Program-made: the position numbers and the translations under genes | Notes under the pieces: generated by a model | Database searches by the model: none | What the model was told of the DNA's origin: nothing | What the model saw: the letters and a program-made list of their open reading frames with translations, nothing else | Source of the DNA: Desulfuromonadaceae bacterium | GTDB taxonomy: Bacteria > Desulfobacterota > Desulfuromonadia > Geobacterales > Pseudopelobacteraceae | DNA: 64,000 nucleotides | Assembly (NCBI GenBank): GCA_028712075.1 | Contig: JAQTQX010000018.1 | Coordinates: forward strand, 1-64,000 | Direction: 5' to 3' | In this document: in pieces, positions 1-11,299 of the stretch | Layout of the letters: each line of letters starts with the position of its first letter | Position numbering within the stretch: the first letter of the stretch is position 1

Positions 1-32
1 TATTTGCCTGAAGGAATGGACAAAGGGTCCAA

Positions 33-866
33 ATGAACGATGAACTCAGCCGACGGCGTTTTTTGAAGTTGGGCGCTTTTTGCGGATTAGGCGCAATGAC
101 AAGCGTTTATGGCGTATCGTGTGCGCTTCAGTTTGAGGTTAACACCTACCGGATTCCCGTCCCGAACCTGCCGTTAAGTTTCAATGGTTTCACTATTGTA
201 CAACTAACTGATCTGCACCATGGATTCGGCATTCCTGTCAGCGTGATAGACAGAGTTATTCGACAGGTCAACATCATCGAAAAAGACGTAATCGTTTGCA
301 CCGGAGATTATATTCATGGCGGGGATACTCACAGTGCAATTGACGAGGTGTGGTCCCGATTGATGACATTGAAGGCAAAGTGCGGGGTGTACTCGGTACT
401 GGGGAACCATGACCACTGGAACAATAATCAAGACCGTTCTTTTTACTGGCTGGAAAAGAGCGGGCAGAGCGTTCGGCATCGAGCGATTCCCATCAGCAAA
501 GGTGATGACAGAATCTGGATTGGTGGCTCCGGGGATTATACTTTCGACCAACTCGGAATCGACGAGGCTTTCAAATACACTCCTTCCCGTGATTGTAAAA
601 TACTGCTTTCCCATAATCCCAATGCGGCGGATACCAAATTCGATACCAAGGTCGACCTGATGATATGCGGTCACACCCATGGCGGGCAAATAGCCATCCC
701 GCCATTTGCATCAAAACTGAGTGGTCTTCAGGTGAAATCAGGGGTGAATGTCTACATTTCCAGGGGTATCGGGTGGTACATAGCGCCGATCCGCATCAAC
801 TGCGCTCCGGAAATATCAGTACTGAAACTCTTCCCGTCCGAAAGAGCAGGCACAGTCAGCTCTTGA
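33..866 (+). CDS. Metallophosphoesterase with Tat-type signal (SRRRFLK)
   Basis: ORF; N-terminal SRRRFLKLG twin-arginine motif; QLTDLHHG, GDYIHGG, LGNHDHW and GHTHGGQ metallophosphoesterase motifs. Confidence 0.9.
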   Translation: MNDELSRRRFLKLGAFCGLGAMTSVYGVSCALQFEVNTYRIPVPNLPLSFNGFTIVQLTDLHHGFGIPVSVIDRVIRQVNIIEKDVIVCTGDYIHGGDTHSAIDEVWSRLMTLKAKCGVYSVLGNHDHWNNNQDRSFYWLEKSGQSVRHRAIPISKGDDRIWIGGSGDYTFDQLGIDEAFKYTPSRDCKILLSHNPNAADTKFDTKVDLMICGHTHGGQIAIPPFASKLSGLQVKSGVNVYISRGIGWYIAPIRINCAPEISVLKLFPSERAGTVSS

Positions 867-1057
867 TCGGGAAAAACCTTTGGGGACGCCCTTCATATAT
901 TCACATTTGAGGAAAAGAGATGTCCCAACTCTCGTGTGGGGAGAAACTAGGAGAAAAGAGGGACACTCCCCAGTTATTGAAGAACCATCTGTCCAATGCC
1001 TCAAATATCATCAAAATAATCATTGAACGATAGTAACATATAGGATACCATTAACCC

Positions 1058-1393
1058 ATGAGCTATAAGGTTGAAGAATACCTCCGCGAAGATGGAACAA
1101 GCCCTTATGAAGAGTGGTTCATGGGGTTGGACACCGTTGCGGCGGCAAAGATTACAATCGTGAAGCTCAAAATGGAGCAGGGCAATCTTTCCAATGTAAA
1201 ATGGTTCGGTGGAATTGGAGAATACCGACTGGATTGGGGGCCGGGCTATCGAGTCTACATTGGCAAAGACGGTGACAGGCTGATTATTCTTCTCGGTGGT
1301 GGCACCAAAAAGGGGCAGCAAAAGGATATCGACAAGGCTGAAGCGATTTGGAAAGATTACAAAGAACGAAAAGCCAACCAGAGAAAGAAATAG
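1058..1393 (+). CDS. RelE/HigB-like type II toxin (Gp49-like addiction module killer)
   Basis: 111-aa basic protein resembling the RelE/ParE superfamily ([37 protein letters not shown]); followed by a small HTH-type protein. Confidence 0.85.
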   Translation: MSYKVEEYLREDGTSPYEEWFMGLDTVAAAKITIVKLKMEQGNLSNVKWFGGIGEYRLDWGPGYRVYIGKDGDRLIILLGGGTKKGQQKDIDKAEAIWKDYKERKANQRKK

Positions 1394-1418
1394 ATTTAAG
1401 GAGATACAGGAGACGGAA

Positions 1419-1739
1419 ATGGCACTTACAAGAGACTTCAAAGAAACAATAAAAAAACGCGTTGAATGTGACCCTGATTTTGCAAAATCACTACTTCATG
1501 AAGCAGTTGATTTATTGCTGGATGGCGATTCAGCAACGGCCAAACTAATTCTACGCGACTTGATAAATGCAACCGTCGGATTTGAGCGTTTGGCTGAAGA
1601 AGTTAAGAAACCGAGTAAAAGTCTTCACCGCATGCTTTCCACTTCCGGCAATCCTACCATGGAGAATCTATCGACTATCTTCGCCATCATTAAGAAATCC
1701 CTCCACGTCAGAATTGAAACCACTGTCATCACAGTCTGA
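1419..1739 (+). CDS. HigA-like/XRE-type antitoxin partner
   Basis: 106 aa from ATG 1419 after an AGGAGATACAGG-type RBS; 'FERLAEEVKKPSKSLHRMLSTSGNPTMENLSTIFAIIKKSL' is typical of HigA-like antitoxins; the ORF-track start at 1296 overlaps the toxin. Confidence 0.85.
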   Translation: MALTRDFKETIKKRVECDPDFAKSLLHEAVDLLLDGDSATAKLILRDLINATVGFERLAEEVKKPSKSLHRMLSTSGNPTMENLSTIFAIIKKSLHVRIETTVITV

Positions 1740-1907
1740 CAGCAACATAAAGCTGAAATTCCAACAAGGTTTACGACCTGCCCGAAAACCTGGCAGGTCA
1801 AAGCCATGCCCGTTCACCCAACTTTCGGACGAATGAACGGCACCCCGCGTTGACTCACACAACTCTCTGTGATATGTTTTCCCGTAACAATACGGAGGAT
1901 TTCCAAA

Positions 1908-2144
1908 ATGCCACAGACCATTTCTGCCACCTATGAACATGGTGTATTCGTGCCCAATACACCCGTCAATCTGCCGGAACATACCGAGGTAAAGCTTCTG
2001 CTGCCTGAAATAGCATCAAAACGGAATCAGTTGACAAAAGCAGAAATGAGTTTTCTTGCACTGCGCGGTATCTGCCATAATCTTGCAGAGACAGACTCCG
2101 TTGAAATGCAGAAAAATATCCGCAACGAATGGCGCGGTCTGTGA
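1908..2144 (+). CDS. AF2212/DUF104-type antitoxin
   Basis: MPQTISATYEHGVFVPNTPVNLPEHTEVKLLLPE is typical of the AF2212-like antitoxin family; overlaps the start of a PIN-domain ORF. Confidence 0.8.
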   Translation: MPQTISATYEHGVFVPNTPVNLPEHTEVKLLLPEIASKRNQLTKAEMSFLALRGICHNLAETDSVEMQKNIRNEWRGL

Positions 2145-2565
2145 CGGTCTGCATCGACACTAATGTACTGCTCGGCTTTTTCAATAACGAGCCGGCCAAG
2201 GTAGAAAGCTGTACCGCTTTTTTCAGCTACTTTTCACCAAACGCATCAAATCCGTTGTTGCTACCATTACCCTCTTGGAACTGGCTGCTATTCTCACCAC
2301 TGCTGATCAATCCGTTGTAGCTGAACGAATCGTCAAATTCATAGAATCACTTCCTCTGTTTTCCATCGTAGAATTTCGCAATGGCTGGATTCTGCGAACA
2401 GCCGCCCTAAAAAAAGCAAATCAATTGGCTATCGCTGACGCGATAATTCTGTCAACAGCCATTGAGACCCGTTGTTCCTACCTGATCACTTTCGACGCAG
2501 ATTTCAAGAGTGTCAGACAAATCCAAGTATTAACCCCACAGAAGTTTCTTGAATTGCAAAATTAA
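2129..2565 (+). pseudogene. PIN-domain toxin, split into two frames at a T6C heptamer
   Basis: Frame 1 (2129-2320) begins VTVCIDTNVLLGFFNNEPAKVESCTAFF; the -1 frame continues FQLLFTKRIKSVVATITLLELAAILTT...ADAIILSTAIETRCSYLITFDADF; frame change at 2218-2224 (T TTT TTC). Confidence 0.8.
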
Positions 2566-2710
2566 TTACTAAATTAAAAACAAGCAACGTAACGAACCAA
2601 CACCGAAAAAGGCGAATATTCTGAAGCCAATAGGCCGTTTCGTAAAGTGGATTGTGAATTGCAAGGACAATACGGAACGACATTACTCTCCTGAAATATT
2701 TTCCTGAACG

Positions 2711-3622
2711 GTGTCCATGGTAGGCCGGTATAACATTGAAGAAATCAGCGATCGCGCCCGTGCCTCTTTTATCGGTATGGCGATCGGTGATGCCCTTGGT
2801 GCAACGCTCGAATTCATGACAGTGCCTGAAATTGCCCAAAAATACGGCATATTCAGGGATATCGTCGGTGGCGGCTGGCTGCGGCTAAAACCGGGGCAGG
2901 TGACAGATGACACGGAGATGGCGCTCTGTGTGGCCCGTGCAATCCTGCAGCATCAGAGGTGGTCGACAGAGGCGGTTGCCGACAACTTTGCCGCGTGGCT
3001 GAAAGGGCGGCCAACTGACTGCGGCGATACCTGCCGCAAGGGGATCAGACGCTATATGCTGCATGGTTCGCTGGAAGCACCGCCAAACGAATGGGATGCG
3101 GGTAACGGCGCTGCCATGCGCATACTTCCTGCAGCACTGTTTTCTTTTCCGGACAAGGAACTGCTCAAAAAGTATACTCTTGAACAGGCACACATAACCC
3201 ATAACAATCCGGTATCAGATGCTGCGTGTCTCGCTCTTGGAGCCATGCTTCACCAGGCATTACGCGGGGATTCAAAGGCACAGATGCGCAGGACGGCAGA
3301 TGCCCTGGCGACAAATTTTCCGACATTTAAATTTGATCCGTACCGGGGACTTGCCACCGGGTATGTGGTGGATACCGTGCAGACGGTGTTTCACTGGTTT
3401 TTCAAGGCGAGAAGTTTTGAAGAGTGTCTTGTCGGGACGGTCAATCAGGGTGGAGATGCGGATACGACCGGGGCAATCTGCGGCATGCTGGCCGGAGCCT
3501 ACTACGGTATGGATGCAGTTCCGAAACGCTGGATAAAGAAGATGGATGTAAAGGTGATTACTGAAATCGAGCACGTGGTTGAGCGATTGATATCAGCGAG
3601 TCCTGCGGGGAGAGGAATGTAG
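2711..3622 (+). CDS. ADP-ribosylglycohydrolase (DraG-like) family protein
   Basis: SFIGMAIGDALGATLEF, VTDDTEMAL and NQGGDADTTGAICGMLAGAYYG motifs. Confidence 0.92.
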   Translation: MSMVGRYNIEEISDRARASFIGMAIGDALGATLEFMTVPEIAQKYGIFRDIVGGGWLRLKPGQVTDDTEMALCVARAILQHQRWSTEAVADNFAAWLKGRPTDCGDTCRKGIRRYMLHGSLEAPPNEWDAGNGAAMRILPAALFSFPDKELLKKYTLEQAHITHNNPVSDAACLALGAMLHQALRGDSKAQMRRTADALATNFPTFKFDPYRGLATGYVVDTVQTVFHWFFKARSFEECLVGTVNQGGDADTTGAICGMLAGAYYGMDAVPKRWIKKMDVKVITEIEHVVERLISASPAGRGM

Positions 3623-3687
3623 GGGCAAGAGGCAAGGGAAATCGTGTTTTCTTCGAGTGGGTGTTCCCTGATCCTTGCCCCAGTCTG

Positions 3688-4257
3688 TTATAGCCCTTCC
3701 TGCAAAATTTTATTGGCAACCTGGAGCAGTGTCCTGCGCTTGTCCATTGCCGTCTTCTGCATGACGCGATATGCTTCTGCTTCCGAAACACCAGTGGTGC
3801 CCATCAACAGACCTTTCGCCTTTTCGATGACTTTGCGGTTTTCGATGAATTCCTGAAGATCATCAATTTTTTCCTTCAGCTCCTCAACTTCTTCCACATG
3901 CTGCAACGCCATCTGGATAGCCGGTAAAAGATCCTGCTGCCGGAGCGGCTTGGTTAAATAAGCGGCAATTCCGCTGGCAGTTGCCCTTTTTATCGTCTCG
4001 CTATCGCAGGCACCGGTTAACAGCATGATGGGGATTTTCAGCTTTTTCCTGATTTCAACCGCTGCGGAGATTCCATCCATTCCCGGCATGACAACATCAA
4101 GTATTGCCATGTCAGGAAAGGTACTAAGTGCCATCTCTACAGCTTTTGCGCCTTCTCCACACTCATAAATCTGATCGAAACCCAGATTTGTCAACATGTC
4201 CTTCAGGTTCATTCTGATGAGCGGCTCGTCATCACAGATCAGTATTGATTTACTCAT
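3688..4257 (-). CDS. ANTAR-domain response regulator (NasT/AmiR type)
   Basis: N-terminal receiver (ILICDDEPLIRMNL...DMAILDVVMPGMDGI) plus C-terminal ANTAR helix (IEKAKGLLMGTTGVSEAEAYRVMQKTAMDKRRTL). Confidence 0.93.
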   Translation of the reverse strand: MSKSILICDDEPLIRMNLKDMLTNLGFDQIYECGEGAKAVEMALSTFPDMAILDVVMPGMDGISAAVEIRKKLKIPIMLLTGACDSETIKRATASGIAAYLTKPLRQQDLLPAIQMALQHVEEVEELKEKIDDLQEFIENRKVIEKAKGLLMGTTGVSEAEAYRVMQKTAMDKRRTLLQVANKILQEGL

Positions 4258-4284
4258 GGTTGGTGCCCTCCGTACCGAGGGACT

Positions 4285-4300
4285 AGCATGAGGCGTGCCA
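4285..4300 (-). promoter_or_regulatory. Putative sigma-54 promoter of the ANTAR regulator gene
   Basis: Minus strand TGGCACG-CCTC-ATGCT against consensus TGGCACG-N4-TTGCT; correct GG/GC spacing; about 28 nt upstream of ATG 4257. Confidence 0.65.
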
Positions 4301-4351
4301 CTTGGACTGCCGGTGCAAAAGTTGATACAGATTTCCGGAAAATATCCGCAG

Positions 4352-5839
4352 TTACGGCAGCTCGCTGCTCCCCATCAGGTAGCGATCACATTCACGGGCC
4401 GCGCCGCGCCCCTCATTGAAGGCCCATACGACAAGGCTTTGGCCGCGACGGCAGTCGCCGGCGGCAAAAACGCCCGGTATACTGGTGGAGTATTTTTCGA
4501 ATTCCGCCTTTATGTTGCTGCGCGGATCCCTCTCCAGTCCGAAGGAGTCAAGCAACGGCTGTTCCGGGCCGAGAAAGCCCATTGCCAACAGCACCAACTG
4601 GGCAGGACGAATTCGTTCCGTACCCGGAACCGGTTGCGGGATAAACTGCCCCTTGTCATTCTTCTGCCAGGCAACTTCAACGGTATGAACCGCCTTCACC
4701 GCGCCGTCATCGTCACTTTCAAAGCGGGTGGCTGTTGTCAGGTACACACGCGGGTCGTTACCGAATCTGGCCTCAGCCTCTTCCTGTCCGTAATCTACCT
4801 TGTGGGTTTTGGGCCATTCGGGCCAGGGATTGTCATCAGCACGTTCATCCGGAGAACGGGGCATTATTTCCAACTGGGTGACAGAACTGCAGCCGTGACG
4901 GAGTGACGTCCCGACACAGTCGGTCCCGGTGTCACCGCCGCCGATAATGATGACATCCTTCCCTTTGGCCGATATATACTCATCGCTGCCGCTGAGCAGA
5001 GCCTTCGTATTGGCGGTCAGGAACTCCATGGCAAAGTGGATGCCTGTGAGACCACGCCCCTCAATCGGAAGATCACGCGGCAGAGTGGCACCGGTGGTAA
5101 GCACAACGGCATCATATTCACTGCGCAGCTTTGCAACGGGGAATTCGGTCCCGCCAATCTCGGTATTACAGACAAACGTGATTCCTTCTTTTTTCATCAA
5201 TGTTATTCGGCGCAGCACCACTTGACGCTTATCGAGTTTCATGTTGGGGATGCCGTACATCAACAGGCCACCCGGTTGATCGGCGCGCTCGAAAACAGTC
5301 ACGCTATGGCCGGCCTTGTTAAGCTGTGCGGCTGCGGACAGTCCGGCAGGCCCCGATCCGACCACCGCAACTTTTTTGCCGGTTCGGTGCGCAGGCGGTC
5401 GCGGCACAATCCATCCCTCGCCAAAACCACGTTCAACAATACTGACTTCAATATTCTTGATCGTCACCGCCGGGTCAATACTCGATAACGTACATGATCC
5501 CTCGCAGGGGGCCGGGCAGACGCGCCCGGTAAACTCCGGGAAATTATTGGTCTTGAGCAGCCTGTCCAGTGCCTGACGCCAGAGATTTCGATAGACCAGA
5601 TCATTCCATTCGGGAATCAGGTTGCTGATCGGGCAACCGCTGGCCATACCGCTGATCAACACGCCGCTGTGACAGAACGGTACACCGCAATCCATGCAGC
5701 GGGCACCCTGAGTGCGCAACCCGTCATCGGACATCTGCAGGTGAAATTCATCCCAGTCTGTTATCCGTTCCAGAGGCGCCCGGTCAGCAGGCACTTCGCG
5801 CTTGTATTCCATAAATCCAGTTGGTTTTCCCATGGTCAA
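4352..5839 (-). CDS. gltD: Glutamate synthase small subunit
   Basis: Cys-rich N-terminus ([10 protein letters not shown]), [41 protein letters not shown]; downstream of gltB. Confidence 0.97.
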   Translation of the reverse strand: MTMGKPTGFMEYKREVPADRAPLERITDWDEFHLQMSDDGLRTQGARCMDCGVPFCHSGVLISGMASGCPISNLIPEWNDLVYRNLWRQALDRLLKTNNFPEFTGRVCPAPCEGSCTLSSIDPAVTIKNIEVSIVERGFGEGWIVPRPPAHRTGKKVAVVGSGPAGLSAAAQLNKAGHSVTVFERADQPGGLLMYGIPNMKLDKRQVVLRRITLMKKEGITFVCNTEIGGTEFPVAKLRSEYDAVVLTTGATLPRDLPIEGRGLTGIHFAMEFLTANTKALLSGSDEYISAKGKDVIIIGGGDTGTDCVGTSLRHGCSSVTQLEIMPRSPDERADDNPWPEWPKTHKVDYGQEEAEARFGNDPRVYLTTATRFESDDDGAVKAVHTVEVAWQKNDKGQFIPQPVPGTERIRPAQLVLLAMGFLGPEQPLLDSFGLERDPRSNIKAEFEKYSTSIPGVFAAGDCRRGQSLVVWAFNEGRGAARECDRYLMGSSELP

Positions 5840-5898
5840 TTCCCTATATCAGATATTTCCGTACGGTTTATTCTTCAATCTTCAGCCTTCAACCTGAA

Positions 5899-8800
5899 TC
5901 AATGTCCGCCGTCCTGTGAATTTTCTTCAAATGCAGCGGCCATTGCATCGTCGCCGCTCAAGCCGGCCGCCTTCGCCCGTTCAAGCGCCTGCAGCACCCG
6001 CTTGTAATCAATCGGCATGACTTTCACAAAACGGGTCAAGGTCTGCTGCCAGCTTATCAGCATCATCTGCGCCCGGGAACTCCCGGTGCATTCGGCATGT
6101 TTCTCAATCATTGCCTTGAGTGTGGCGGCGTCAGAGTCGTCAAGCGGCTCGAGGGCAGCCATTTCGGTATTGCAGCGGGAGGTAAAATCATCATATTCGT
6201 CAAATACGTAGGCGATGCCGCCACTCATGCCGGCGGCAAAGTTGCGCCCTGTTTTGCCGAGAATTGCCACGATGCCACCGGTCATATATTCGCACCCGTG
6301 ATCACCCACTCCTTCAACGACGGCATTCACACCGGAATTTCGTACGCAGAAGCGTTCTCCGACCATGCCACGGATGTATGCTGTCCCGCCGGTTGCACCG
6401 TAAAATGCGACATTACCGGCAATGATGTTCTCTTCCGCCTTGAACGGAGAGCCTGCCGGGGGATATACGATGATTGTGCCGCCGCTGAGTCCTTTACCGA
6501 GATAATCATTGGCATCTCCGGACAGTTTCATGGTGATGCCGCGTGGGATAAATGCCCCGAAGCTCTGCCCGGCAGAGCCGTTGAATGTGAGCTGAACCGT
6601 GTTGTCAGGAAGGCCTGCCGCCCCGTATTTTCTGGTGATTTCGTTACCGATAATGGTTCCCACGACCCGGTCAATGTTGGTGATCGACAGTTCGGCGCTC
6701 ACCGCCTCGCCCCGCTCGATTGCCGGCTGGCAGATATCGAGCAGCTTTGACATATCGATCGATTTTTCCAGGCCATGATCCTGCTGTTCGGAACAATACC
6801 GGCCAACAGTCAGCGGTATTTTTGGCTGGTACAGGATGTTGGAGAAATCAAGCCCGGCTGTTTTCCCGTGTTCAATTGCCTTGCTAGCCTCCAGTACGTC
6901 ACTGCGGCCAACCATTTCATTGAGCGTCCGAAAACCGAGCTGAGCCATAATTTCGCGTAACTCCCGGGCAACAAAGCGCATGAAGTTGACGACATACTCA
7001 GGTTTGCCGCTGAAGTTCTTGCGCAGTTCAGGGTCCTGCGTCGCCACACCGGTCGGACAGGTGTTGCTGTGGCAGACGCGCATCATGACGCAGCCAAGAG
7101 TCACCAGTGGCGCTGTGGCAAAGCCGAACTCCTCGGCGCCAAGCAGAGCGGCTATGGCAACGTCCCGCCCGGTTTTCAGCTGGCCATCTGCTTCGATGAT
7201 AATCCGGCTGCGCAGATTGTTGAGCAGCAGGGTCTGATGTGTTTCCGCCAGACCGAGTTCCCACGGCAGGCCGGCATGCTTGATACTGGAAATCGGCGAA
7301 GCACCGGTGCCGCCATCATAGCCGCTGATCAGCACGACATCGGCATGCGCCTTGGCCACACCGGCGGCAATCGTCCCGACTCCAACCTCGGAAACCAGTT
7401 TGACGCTGATACGGGCGCGCCGGTTGGCATTTTTCAGGTCGTGAATAAGCTCCGCCAGATCCTCGATGGAGTAGATGTCATGATGCGGCGGTGGTGACAC
7501 CAGCCCGACGCCCGGAGTCGTGTGACGGGTTTTGGCAATCCAGGGGTAGACCTTGTGGCCTGGAAGTTCACCACCCTCGCCAGGTTTGGCACCCTGAGCC
7601 ATCTTGATCTGCAGTTCGCCGGCGTTTGACAGATATTCACTGGTGACGCCAAAACGTCCCGAGGCCACCTGTTTTATGTTGCTGTTCTTGGAATCGCCCA
7701 ATTCGTTGGTCCAGGTAAAGCGCTCGGGGTCCTCGCCACCTTCGCCGGTGTTTGATCTGCCGCCGATTCGGTTCATGGCGATGGCGAGCGTTTCGTGCGC
7801 TTCCTTGCTGATGGAACCGTAGGACATGGCGCCGGTCTTGAAGCGTTTCATGATGGATTCGACCGGCTCGACTTCCTCAAGCGGAACGGAGGGGATGTTG
7901 TCCTTGAAAGCAAGTAGTCCGCGCAGGGTGTAGTGACGCTCGCTCTGCTCGTCAATAAGTGAGGAGAACGTCTTGAATTCCTTGTAATCATCCGTCCGGG
8001 TTGCTTTCTGCAGAGCGGTGATGGTCAACGGATTATACTGATGTTCCTCCCCGTCTTTACGCCATCGGTACACGCCGCCGGGAGGGAGCACACCGTCCGG
8101 GGCAACCCGTGTCGGGTAGGCTCGTGCGTGCCGTTCCATCAATTCACGGGCGATGCCGTCAATATCTGTTCCGCCGATACGTGACGGGGTCAAGGTGAAA
8201 TATCGGTCAATGACACTTTGATGCAGGCCAACCGCCTCAAAGATCTGGGCGCCACGGTAGCTCTGCACGGTCGAAATCCCCATTTTGGCCATTGTCTTGA
8301 CAACGCCCTTGATGGCAGCCTTGGTGAAATTGTAGACCGCTTTCCTGTGATCGAGACCGGGCAGCATTCCCTGCAGAATCATGTCATCAAGCGATTCGAA
8401 GGCAAGATACGGATTGATGGCGTTGACGCCATAGCCGAGCAGCACCGCAAAATGGTGAACTTCGCGCGGCTCTCCTGATTCCAGAATCAGCGACACTAAT
8501 GTGCGTGTGCCGCTGGCAACCAGATGGTGGTGCAAACCTGAAACCGCCAGCAGTGCAGGAACTGCAGCATACTCGCTGTCGACTCCGCGATCGGAAAGGA
8601 TCAGGAGATTGCTCCCTGCGTCAATTGCGACGTCAGCTGCCGCAAAGAGCGCTTCCAGGCCACGCTCCATTCCCGCAGCGCCTCTCGATACCGGAAAGAG
8701 GAGCGGCAACGTTGCCGCTTTGAAATCAGGGCTGTCTATCTGGCGCAGTTTTTCCAGTTCCTGATTACAGAGTAGAGGGCTTTGAAGTTTGATCCTCCGG

Positions 8801-10473
8801 GCATTGGCTGCAGTCGGTTCCAGAAGATTACCCTCCGAACCAATCAGCGCGATGGTGGAGGTGACAATTTCTTCACGGATCGGGTCGATCGGCGGATTGG
8901 TAACCTGGGCGAACAGTTGCTTGAAATAATTGTATAGCAGCTGGTTCTGGCCGGATAACACAGCAAGCGGTGTATCGGTTCCCATCGAGCCGAGCGGCTG
9001 GATGCCGTCACGGGCCATTGGCCCGAGAACCGCTTGCTGGTCTTCATACGTATAGCCGAAGGCCATTTGACGCTGGGTCAGACTTTCCGGGTCAGGAAAA
9101 GGCATGTCCGTGGGATACGGCAGGTCCTCAAGCAGAACAAGATTTTCCTTGAGCCATCGCCCATACGGGTTGGCAAATGCCAGTTCCCGCTTGATCTCCT
9201 CATCGGGTACGATGCGTCCCTGTTCGGTATCAACCAGAAACATTTGTCCCGGCTGGAGACGCCCTTTTTTCACCACGCGTTCCGGATCGATTGTAAGGAC
9301 TCCTGCTTCGGACGCCATGATGACCAGGTCATCGCTGGTAATGTAGTAGCGTGACGGGCGCAGGCCGTTCCGGTCAAGTACCGCCCCGATACTGCGGCCA
9401 TCGGTAAAGGCAAGTGCCGCTGGGCCATCCCACGGCGCGATAAGGCATGAGTGGTATTCATAGAACGCCCGCTTTTCTTCACTCATTTCAGTATGGTTTT
9501 CCCACGGCTCAGGAACCATCATCATGATCGCATGCGGAAGTGAACGCCCACTCATGACCAGCAGTTCGAGACAATTATCGAACATACCGGAGTCGGAGCC
9601 GTTGGTGTTGATGATCGGCAGCACCTTCTTGATGTCGTCGCCGAACAGCACACTGGTAATATGGTTCTGACGGGCATTCATCCAGTTGACGTTGCCGCGC
9701 AGGGTGTTGATTTCACCGTTGTGAGCAAGATAGCGGTACGGATGGGCACGGTCCCAACTGGGGAAAGTATTGGTGGAAAAGCGTGAATGCACCAGGGCAA
9801 TGGCGCTCTCCATTAAGGGATCGCGCAGCTCCGGGAAATACTGGTCCACCTGAACCGGCATAAGCATCCCTTTGTATATTATCGTCCGGGTCGAAAGGCT
9901 GCAGACGTACCACTGGTCATCAACCTCGGCGCGCCGGATTTCATTGGTGGCCCGCTGGTTTATGACGTACAGCTTGCGGCTGAACGCCTGCTCGTCAGCA
10001 CAGCTGGCCGGGCATTTAAGGAGCAGTTGCCGTACCATCGGTTCACCGGACCAGGCGGTATTGCCCAGGGAAGAGTTGTCGGTCGGCACATTTCTCCAAC
10101 CAAGGAGTTCCACCCCCTCTTCGACCAGAATTTTTTCCAGGATATGCCGGGCGGCATTGCGCTCCGTCGCTTTCTGCGATGTAAAGACCATGCCGGCCGC
10201 ATATTTGAATGGTGCGGGGAGCTCGATGCCGAGTGGCGTGCAGACCGAACGGAGAAAACTGTCCGGCATCTGTATGAGGATTCCGGCACCGTCTCCGGTA
10301 TTCGGTTCACTGCCGGTAGCGCCACGGTGATCAAGATTGACGAGAACTTCAAGCGCCTGGCTGACGATCTTGTGGGATTTATTCCCTTTCATGTTTACGA
10401 TAAAGCCGACACCGCAGGCATCGTGCTCGAATTGTGGGTCGTAAAGACCCTGTTTCACGGGTGGTTTTTTCAT
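5899..10473 (-). CDS. gltB: Glutamate synthase large subunit
   Basis: 1524 aa; [13 protein letters not shown]-terminal glutaminase nucleophile Cys, FMN/Fe-S central domain ([24 protein letters not shown]), GXGXG C-terminal domain. Confidence 0.98.
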   Translation of the reverse strand: MKKPPVKQGLYDPQFEHDACGVGFIVNMKGNKSHKIVSQALEVLVNLDHRGATGSEPNTGDGAGILIQMPDSFLRSVCTPLGIELPAPFKYAAGMVFTSQKATERNAARHILEKILVEEGVELLGWRNVPTDNSSLGNTAWSGEPMVRQLLLKCPASCADEQAFSRKLYVINQRATNEIRRAEVDDQWYVCSLSTRTIIYKGMLMPVQVDQYFPELRDPLMESAIALVHSRFSTNTFPSWDRAHPYRYLAHNGEINTLRGNVNWMNARQNHITSVLFGDDIKKVLPIINTNGSDSGMFDNCLELLVMSGRSLPHAIMMMVPEPWENHTEMSEEKRAFYEYHSCLIAPWDGPAALAFTDGRSIGAVLDRNGLRPSRYYITSDDLVIMASEAGVLTIDPERVVKKGRLQPGQMFLVDTEQGRIVPDEEIKRELAFANPYGRWLKENLVLLEDLPYPTDMPFPDPESLTQRQMAFGYTYEDQQAVLGPMARDGIQPLGSMGTDTPLAVLSGQNQLLYNYFKQLFAQVTNPPIDPIREEIVTSTIALIGSEGNLLEPTAANARRIKLQSPLLCNQELEKLRQIDSPDFKAATLPLLFPVSRGAAGMERGLEALFAAADVAIDAGSNLLILSDRGVDSEYAAVPALLAVSGLHHHLVASGTRTLVSLILESGEPREVHHFAVLLGYGVNAINPYLAFESLDDMILQGMLPGLDHRKAVYNFTKAAIKGVVKTMAKMGISTVQSYRGAQIFEAVGLHQSVIDRYFTLTPSRIGGTDIDGIARELMERHARAYPTRVAPDGVLPPGGVYRWRKDGEEHQYNPLTITALQKATRTDDYKEFKTFSSLIDEQSERHYTLRGLLAFKDNIPSVPLEEVEPVESIMKRFKTGAMSYGSISKEAHETLAIAMNRIGGRSNTGEGGEDPERFTWTNELGDSKNSNIKQVASGRFGVTSEYLSNAGELQIKMAQGAKPGEGGELPGHKVYPWIAKTRHTTPGVGLVSPPPHHDIYSIEDLAELIHDLKNANRRARISVKLVSEVGVGTIAAGVAKAHADVVLISGYDGGTGASPISSIKHAGLPWELGLAETHQTLLLNNLRSRIIIEADGQLKTGRDVAIAALLGAEEFGFATAPLVTLGCVMMRVCHSNTCPTGVATQDPELRKNFSGKPEYVVNFMRFVARELREIMAQLGFRTLNEMVGRSDVLEASKAIEHGKTAGLDFSNILYQPKIPLTVGRYCSEQQDHGLEKSIDMSKLLDICQPAIERGEAVSAELSITNIDRVVGTIIGNEITRKYGAAGLPDNTVQLTFNGSAGQSFGAFIPRGITMKLSGDANDYLGKGLSGGTIIVYPPAGSPFKAEENIIAGNVAFYGATGGTAYIRGMVGERFCVRNSGVNAVVEGVGDHGCEYMTGGIVAILGKTGRNFAAGMSGGIAYVFDEYDDFTSRCNTEMAALEPLDDSDAATLKAMIEKHAECTGSSRAQMMLISWQQTLTRFVKVMPIDYKRVLQALERAKAAGLSGDDAMAAAFEENSQDGGH

Positions 10474-10533
10474 GGAGGACCCTGTTTAAAATGTAATGAT
10501 GAGTGGCTCGCGCCTTGTGTGTCGGATAATAAT

Positions 10534-10549
10534 AGCAGGGAGCATGCCA
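10534..10549 (-). promoter_or_regulatory. Putative sigma-54 promoter of gltBD
   Basis: Minus strand TGGCATG-CTCC-CTGCT (two mismatches to TGGCACG-N4-TTGCT, spacing conserved), about 60 nt upstream of the gltB start. Confidence 0.55.
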
Positions 10550-10933
10550 CAGTGAAGCCATGCCGCCAGTTCTCATGGATACAACGTGATATGTCAGCTA
10601 GTTATGGCAATTTACCCCGAATTTGTTTTCCGGTACCGCTATGGCAGTGAAAAATATACTGAGTAATATTGCCACACGTGTGAGTACACTGGTTGCCCGC
10701 ACCTACGATACATAATGATTGGATTGCAGGATGCGTTCAAGTGGTAATTTACATGGAAAAGATCCTGCATGAGGTAATACTGACATCGTTAACGATAATG
10801 ATGCACCGCTTTTTGGTGTTTTTGCAGGTGATAAAAGATTGACTACCTTATGCGGCACGCGGTAATTTGGACGCACATTCAGTAACCGTCTGAACCATAC
10901 GATCACAACAATGCTGCACAGAGAGGGTAGTTA

Positions 10934-11266
10934 ATGGAAATAGTACTCATGCTGTTCGTTCTCGTGGGCGGTACCATCGCCTTCTCCGCCTGGAAAAAAA
11001 AATCATCCTCCGAACATGTCCAAGCGGATGACATTCATACGGACACTGATAACGGTCACTCTGTGCGGTCATGCCTTGCATGCGGTCATGAAGGTGAAAT
11101 GAAAACATGGCTTTCCGGCTATACAGCGCCCAAACTTATCGCGGTTGCCGGCTTTCTGCTCGGGTACATACCGGGGTTAATATTTCTTGCGGTCTACTGG
11201 GGCAAATACAAGTGTCCAAACTGCGGGGCTGTCGGCAAGAACCGTCAGATTACTGCTGTGTCGTAG
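10934..11266 (+). CDS. Small membrane protein with zinc-ribbon-like Cys pairs
   Basis: 110 aa; N-terminal TM segment, CLACGHEG ... internal TM ... KCPNCG. Confidence 0.7.
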   Translation: MEIVLMLFVLVGGTIAFSAWKKKSSSEHVQADDIHTDTDNGHSVRSCLACGHEGEMKTWLSGYTAPKLIAVAGFLLGYIPGLIFLAVYWGKYKCPNCGAVGKNRQITAVS

Positions 11267-11299
11267 TGATAAAGAACCGTGACCATGGCACTGGCCATG

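Noticed and set aside
3621-3681. Imperfect long hairpin between the DraG-like and ANTAR genes
   Set aside because: GGGGCAAG...CTTGCCCC pairing is visible, but there are bulges and no T-tract; insufficient for a call.
5899-10473. Numerous plus-strand ORFs of 60-217 aa across gltB/gltD
   Set aside because: Antisense shadow ORFs in high-GC coding sequence with no recognisable motifs.
10673-10682. CACACGTGTG perfect palindrome upstream of gltB
   Set aside because: Single 10-bp palindrome with no second copy or known operator match; could be chance.
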